Shown piece by piece: positions 60,446 through 64,000 of a DNA stretch of 64,000 bases; within the stretch, counting starts at the first letter, position 1, and each line of letters starts with the position of its first letter. The notes below the pieces were generated by a model. That model was not told the origin of the DNA and searched no databases. It saw only the letters and a program-made list of their open reading frames with translations. Source of the stretch: Chamaecyparis obtusa (taxonomy: Eukaryota; Streptophyta; Pinopsida; Cupressales; Cupressaceae). A program made the position numbers and the translations under genes. Location: positions 248,001 through 312,000 of the forward strand of contig BSBK01000524.1 in NCBI GenBank assembly GCA_027943335.1, in the 5' to 3' direction.

Positions 60446-61520
60446 ATGGCTGGAATCATGACCCCAAAGAAGCCTAAAAATGCTAAAACCATTTTTTCCA
60501 CCAAAAGGAATGATAAAGGAGAAATGGTGGCTAAGGTTTCTATGTCACCTTCGAATAAGGACACATCTAAGGTCACCCTTATGGACTACCTGTCTATTGA
60601 GATCAATCTCAGGAAACAAGATAAGTGGAGTGAACTCAATAACCTCAATTATGCCATTGGAACATTCCATGAGAGGATTAAAAATTAGTATAAAAAGAAG
60701 AAGTAGTTGAAGGATACATTATCCCAATACAAGGAAGTTTTGTAGGAGTTAGCTTCTCTCATTTCCTCACATATACTAGAAGCATCTTCCCTAGAGTCAG
60801 TTCCATAGGTTGATATGTATTTTTTATAGATGATGAAGAAGAAAGCCCTTTTAGTGGATCATGGATCTCCAACCAAGTGGAGATGGTCCAACTCTTTCTT
60901 ACGAAGTCTATTCCTTTCTATTTTAAAGTGGTGTAGACCAAAAGGATTTCCTGGGAAGTCATTGCTAAATGGGAGACTGATATTTCCCGTAATGAAAAAA
61001 AATAGAAAACATTGAAAAAGGTGTCTTCCCTTAGTGAGGAAGAATTTCATCAGAATGAAATCCTTGGGGATGAAAATTTAGACTTCCAAGATGTTAGTGC
61101 TTGAAAACTGGGTTCAAGATTCATGTCCTAGAAATGGTCTACAAGAAATTTATTCACGCTTCTCTACTAATTCAAAATCATGTCACACTTTATTCATGGA
61201 CTACATATAGGAGGTGATAGGTGTCCACCCTGACAACATGGATGTTTTACACCCTTAAATTATTTATTGAATGGTTTTGATGAATAGATGGAGAGGAAGT
61301 TTGGGGACCTCCTAAAAGTTTGAAAAGAAAATAATGGATGAGTGCATTGAGCTCATCATGGACACACATGAGATCCAGAAGATTGGTGCCCAAATGAGAG
61401 AACACAAAAATGAGGCCAAAGACACTCTAAGGGAGGCAAAGCTCTCGATATAGTGGTTTAAGGGGTTTGGCAAAGAGGTTATTAATGATTTATTCTATTG
61501 ATTCAAGATAAGTATAAGGC
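60446..61520 (+). pseudogene. degenerate coding remnant, unknown
   Basis: An ATG frame at 60446 (MAGIMTPKKPKNAK) is open for 80 codons. It is followed by broken segments, including ECIELIMDTHEIQ-like and QMREHKNEAKDTLREAKLS sequence near 61340-61450, suggesting a helical protein. It may belong to the same old element as 53766-55720. No family recognised. Confidence 0.3.
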
Positions 61521-62790
61521 TAATCCACATCTAGGTAAAGAACCCCTATGTCCTCCTATTCTTTAATTATTTATTCATTAAAGTTCAAAGGAACTCCAAG
61601 ATCCCATATTCTGAATAGTGTCTAGTTCCAAATATTCTTTAATATTTATTCATTAATTCTCCAAGAAGTTAGTATTAGAGCCTACTCACCTAGTATTGAC
61701 AGACAATCAGCTATACAATAACTTCTACAATCTATAGTGTTAGTAGAAGGGAAGTACAAGTGCTTCTATTTGAGATGTGATAGGTAGGATGGGCATTCTG
61801 CAAGGGTTACGCACTTCTTTCATCAAGAACCTCCCCCCCATTTATGACAAGGTATATGGTATAGAGATCAAATAGTCCATTGATATAGCATTAATGAGAC
61901 AAGTCCTAGGTTCAGATGAAGTACATAGATGATAGACAAGGACTTGCACACTAGTGGAATTACATTAGGATTCATAATCCCATCTTTCCCTTCTATTTTC
62001 ACCTTTCTTCTTTCTTTCCTTTTCAAAATTATAAATTATTGTACATATTGTACACATATGTAAATATTTAAAATAATAGTAGATAGGCTGTACTAGATAA
62101 AACCCCTATAAATGTACAGTTTTGGATAATTTCAAGGGTTTGTAGAATTGATAATTTTGAGGCACCATAGTATTAGAATTATCTAGTTTCTTCTTTCATA
62201 ATTTTTAACATTTGGATTTACTTTCATGCTCTTTGGGAGCCTTGTATGCACAACTAGTGATGATTGGAATTTATTATCTATAGTAAAAAAAAATCAATTT
62301 CTTTTGTGCTATGTGAGCACACATTGGTTATTAGTAAAGAATGCATCATTTACTTGCTATGTCTTCCTTTACTCAAGAATCTATATTATTTTACATCTAT
62401 TGATTGATGATCATGCATGTTAGTAGTTTTACTATTTATTTTGAGTAAATTTGATGGTATAAATGGTAAAGTGATTGTAGGTAGGTTCATGATTTTCCTA
62501 ACCATGTCCTATCTTTTGAAGTTTCTTTTTAAGTATGCCCTAATGTTTTCTCATGGGAAATCTAATGTCTATCAGGACCTACCCAAAATTAGTAAGCACC
62601 TTGAACAAATATTTGTATACCTAACTTAGTTAGTCCAACACCATCGTGCTTAATACCCAGGTGCTTGGGAGGAAAGGGAAATCCTCTCCCTTCCCCTCTT
62701 TCAAGTGGAGTTGGCCGATGCACACACAAATCCACCTCATCTCAAACATTGTTGACTCCTTTGCACAAAAGTTGCCTTAGCACAACTCAC
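61521..62790. other. no gene seen
   Basis: Short frames only, with no domain or repeat recognised. Confidence 0.4.
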
Positions 62791-63480
62791 AATTAAAAAT
62801 CAAATTTTAATTAAAATATTATTTAATATTGCTTATTTTGAAATATTTATAATTTAATATTAATTAATAATATATTTTAAGTATTAAATTTATATCATTA
62901 ATATAATATATTTTAATCTAATAAAATATTGATATTTTTGTTTAAATCGTTAAATAATTAAAAATATACATCATTATTTAATAAATAAGACCACTAATGT
63001 TTGGTAATTAAAATGTTAATTAATATTTAAAAAACCTATATCTAATATCTCTTATTTAATTAAATATCCTCTTAGTGACATTTAATCAGTGTCTATATTT
63101 ATACGTATATAAGCATATAATTATCGTTAACTATCAATTACCTTACGAAACACATTTAATTGAAAGGGCATACATATATATTTATTGAGTTGATTTTTGT
63201 TGCCATGATTAATTTAATATCACCAACTAAACACAGTGACAAGTATAAACATTATTCAATAATTTTTCTCTTAATAATAATATTTTAATAATACAAACAT
63301 TTGTAGCTAATGGTATAATTACCTTATTTAATAACACTCGTATAATTACTAAATATTATTTATAATTAATTACAATGCTATTTATATCTACTAACACAAT
63401 ACTATTTTAACCAAAAACTTTTAATGCACACTATCATAATTAGGTTAATACTTAATATTAATTCCATAACCTCACATAGA
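62791..63480. other. very AT-rich segment
   Basis: Dominated by TTAATTAA, AATATTT and similar runs. No coding potential. Confidence 0.6.
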
Positions 63481-63780
63481 CTTAAGATATGATACATATC
63501 CACCATGTAAGAAATAAAACTAGTGAAAGTATCAAACCTAGCTTGCATACTCATAATAAGATAAATGGATACATGTGGCCTTGACAAATCCAATAGGGTA
63601 GGAAAGATAGATAGTTTTCTTTACATAGGACAATGACTTAGGGTTAGGAATACTTTGGGCATAAACTTTATCTCCTCTCTTCTACCAACAAAACATCTGT
63701 AAGGTTACACTCAAACTTTCTAATTTAGGTGAAGTCGATGCCAAGTACTTGCAACCCTACAATGCAAAGATGAGAATGTA

Positions 63781-63841
63781 CATACACACACACATACATG
63801 CATACATACATACATACATACATACATCCATACATACATAC
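63781..63841. repeat. (CATA)n microsatellite
   Basis: About 14 CATA/TACA units with a short CA run at the left. Confidence 0.9.
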
Positions 63842-64000
63842 TAAAAGGAAAATAAAAGAGATCAAGGAAATAACAATAATCCATGAGACTTAGATGATGA
63901 AAGAGTGTCACCATGAGAATTGAAAATACTTGGAGCAAGCACCCAAAGAGAAAGACAAGGAGACAAGAAGTTTTGAAAGGGTAAAAACAAAGAAAAACCC

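Noticed and set aside
1..64000. CRISPR arrays, rRNA, tRNA or operon structure
   Set aside because: No regular direct-repeat/spacer pattern or RNA gene was recognised, and the coding content is plant retrotransposon.

Overview
This window looks like intergenic nuclear DNA from a large, repeat-rich seed-plant genome. The evidence is full-length and degenerate Ty1/copia and Ty3/gypsy LTR retrotransposons, plant-style LTR promoters, a plant mobile domain (PMD) gene with GT..AG introns, and decay mostly through CAG-to-TAG changes. The LTR families would fit a conifer-like or other gymnosperm genome, but the species cannot be fixed from the sequence. I found no ordinary host gene, no rRNA or tRNA gene and nothing bacterial.

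Layout. 1-9902 is most of a non-autonomous LTR element (G) with a gag remnant and a long acidic ORF but no pol; its left end lies outside the window. 9903-12035 holds a divergent LTR related to G. From 12231 to 53509 there is a four-deep nest. The outermost element F (LTRs 12231-13263 and 52462-53509; coiled-coil/zinc-knuckle gag remnant, no pol) is split by E1, a minus-strand element (LTRs 16563-17497 and 49665-50599, both 935 bp, perfect 5-bp duplication AGAAC). E1 contains E2 in the opposite orientation: a related gypsy element of Tat-like organisation with gag, protease, RT, RNase H, a second RNase H and integrase (22561-44573), but no 5' LTR and a clipped 3' LTR. E2 is in turn interrupted inside its protease region by the copia element E3 (28170-34166). 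Removing E1 and E3 restores the reading frames of their hosts. 53510-64000 carries older remnants, including another PMD-like relic, AT-rich DNA and microsatellites.

The most interesting system is the E1/E2 family. E2 encodes the enzymes. E1 shares its LTR, primer site, leader and 3' region but carries an unrelated Ser/Pro-rich ORF instead of gag-pol, so the two look like a non-autonomous/autonomous pair. Both carry, antisense to the element and between pol and the 3' LTR, a complete intron-containing PMD gene with its own TATA box. Because that gene is antisense, its introns are not removed from the element's genomic RNA. A short motif, GTGCGATA/TATCGCAC, recurs many times in the leader and in PMD intron 1 of both elements and could be a binding-site array. 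All coding regions carry stops or frameshifts, so these copies look inactive at the protein level.
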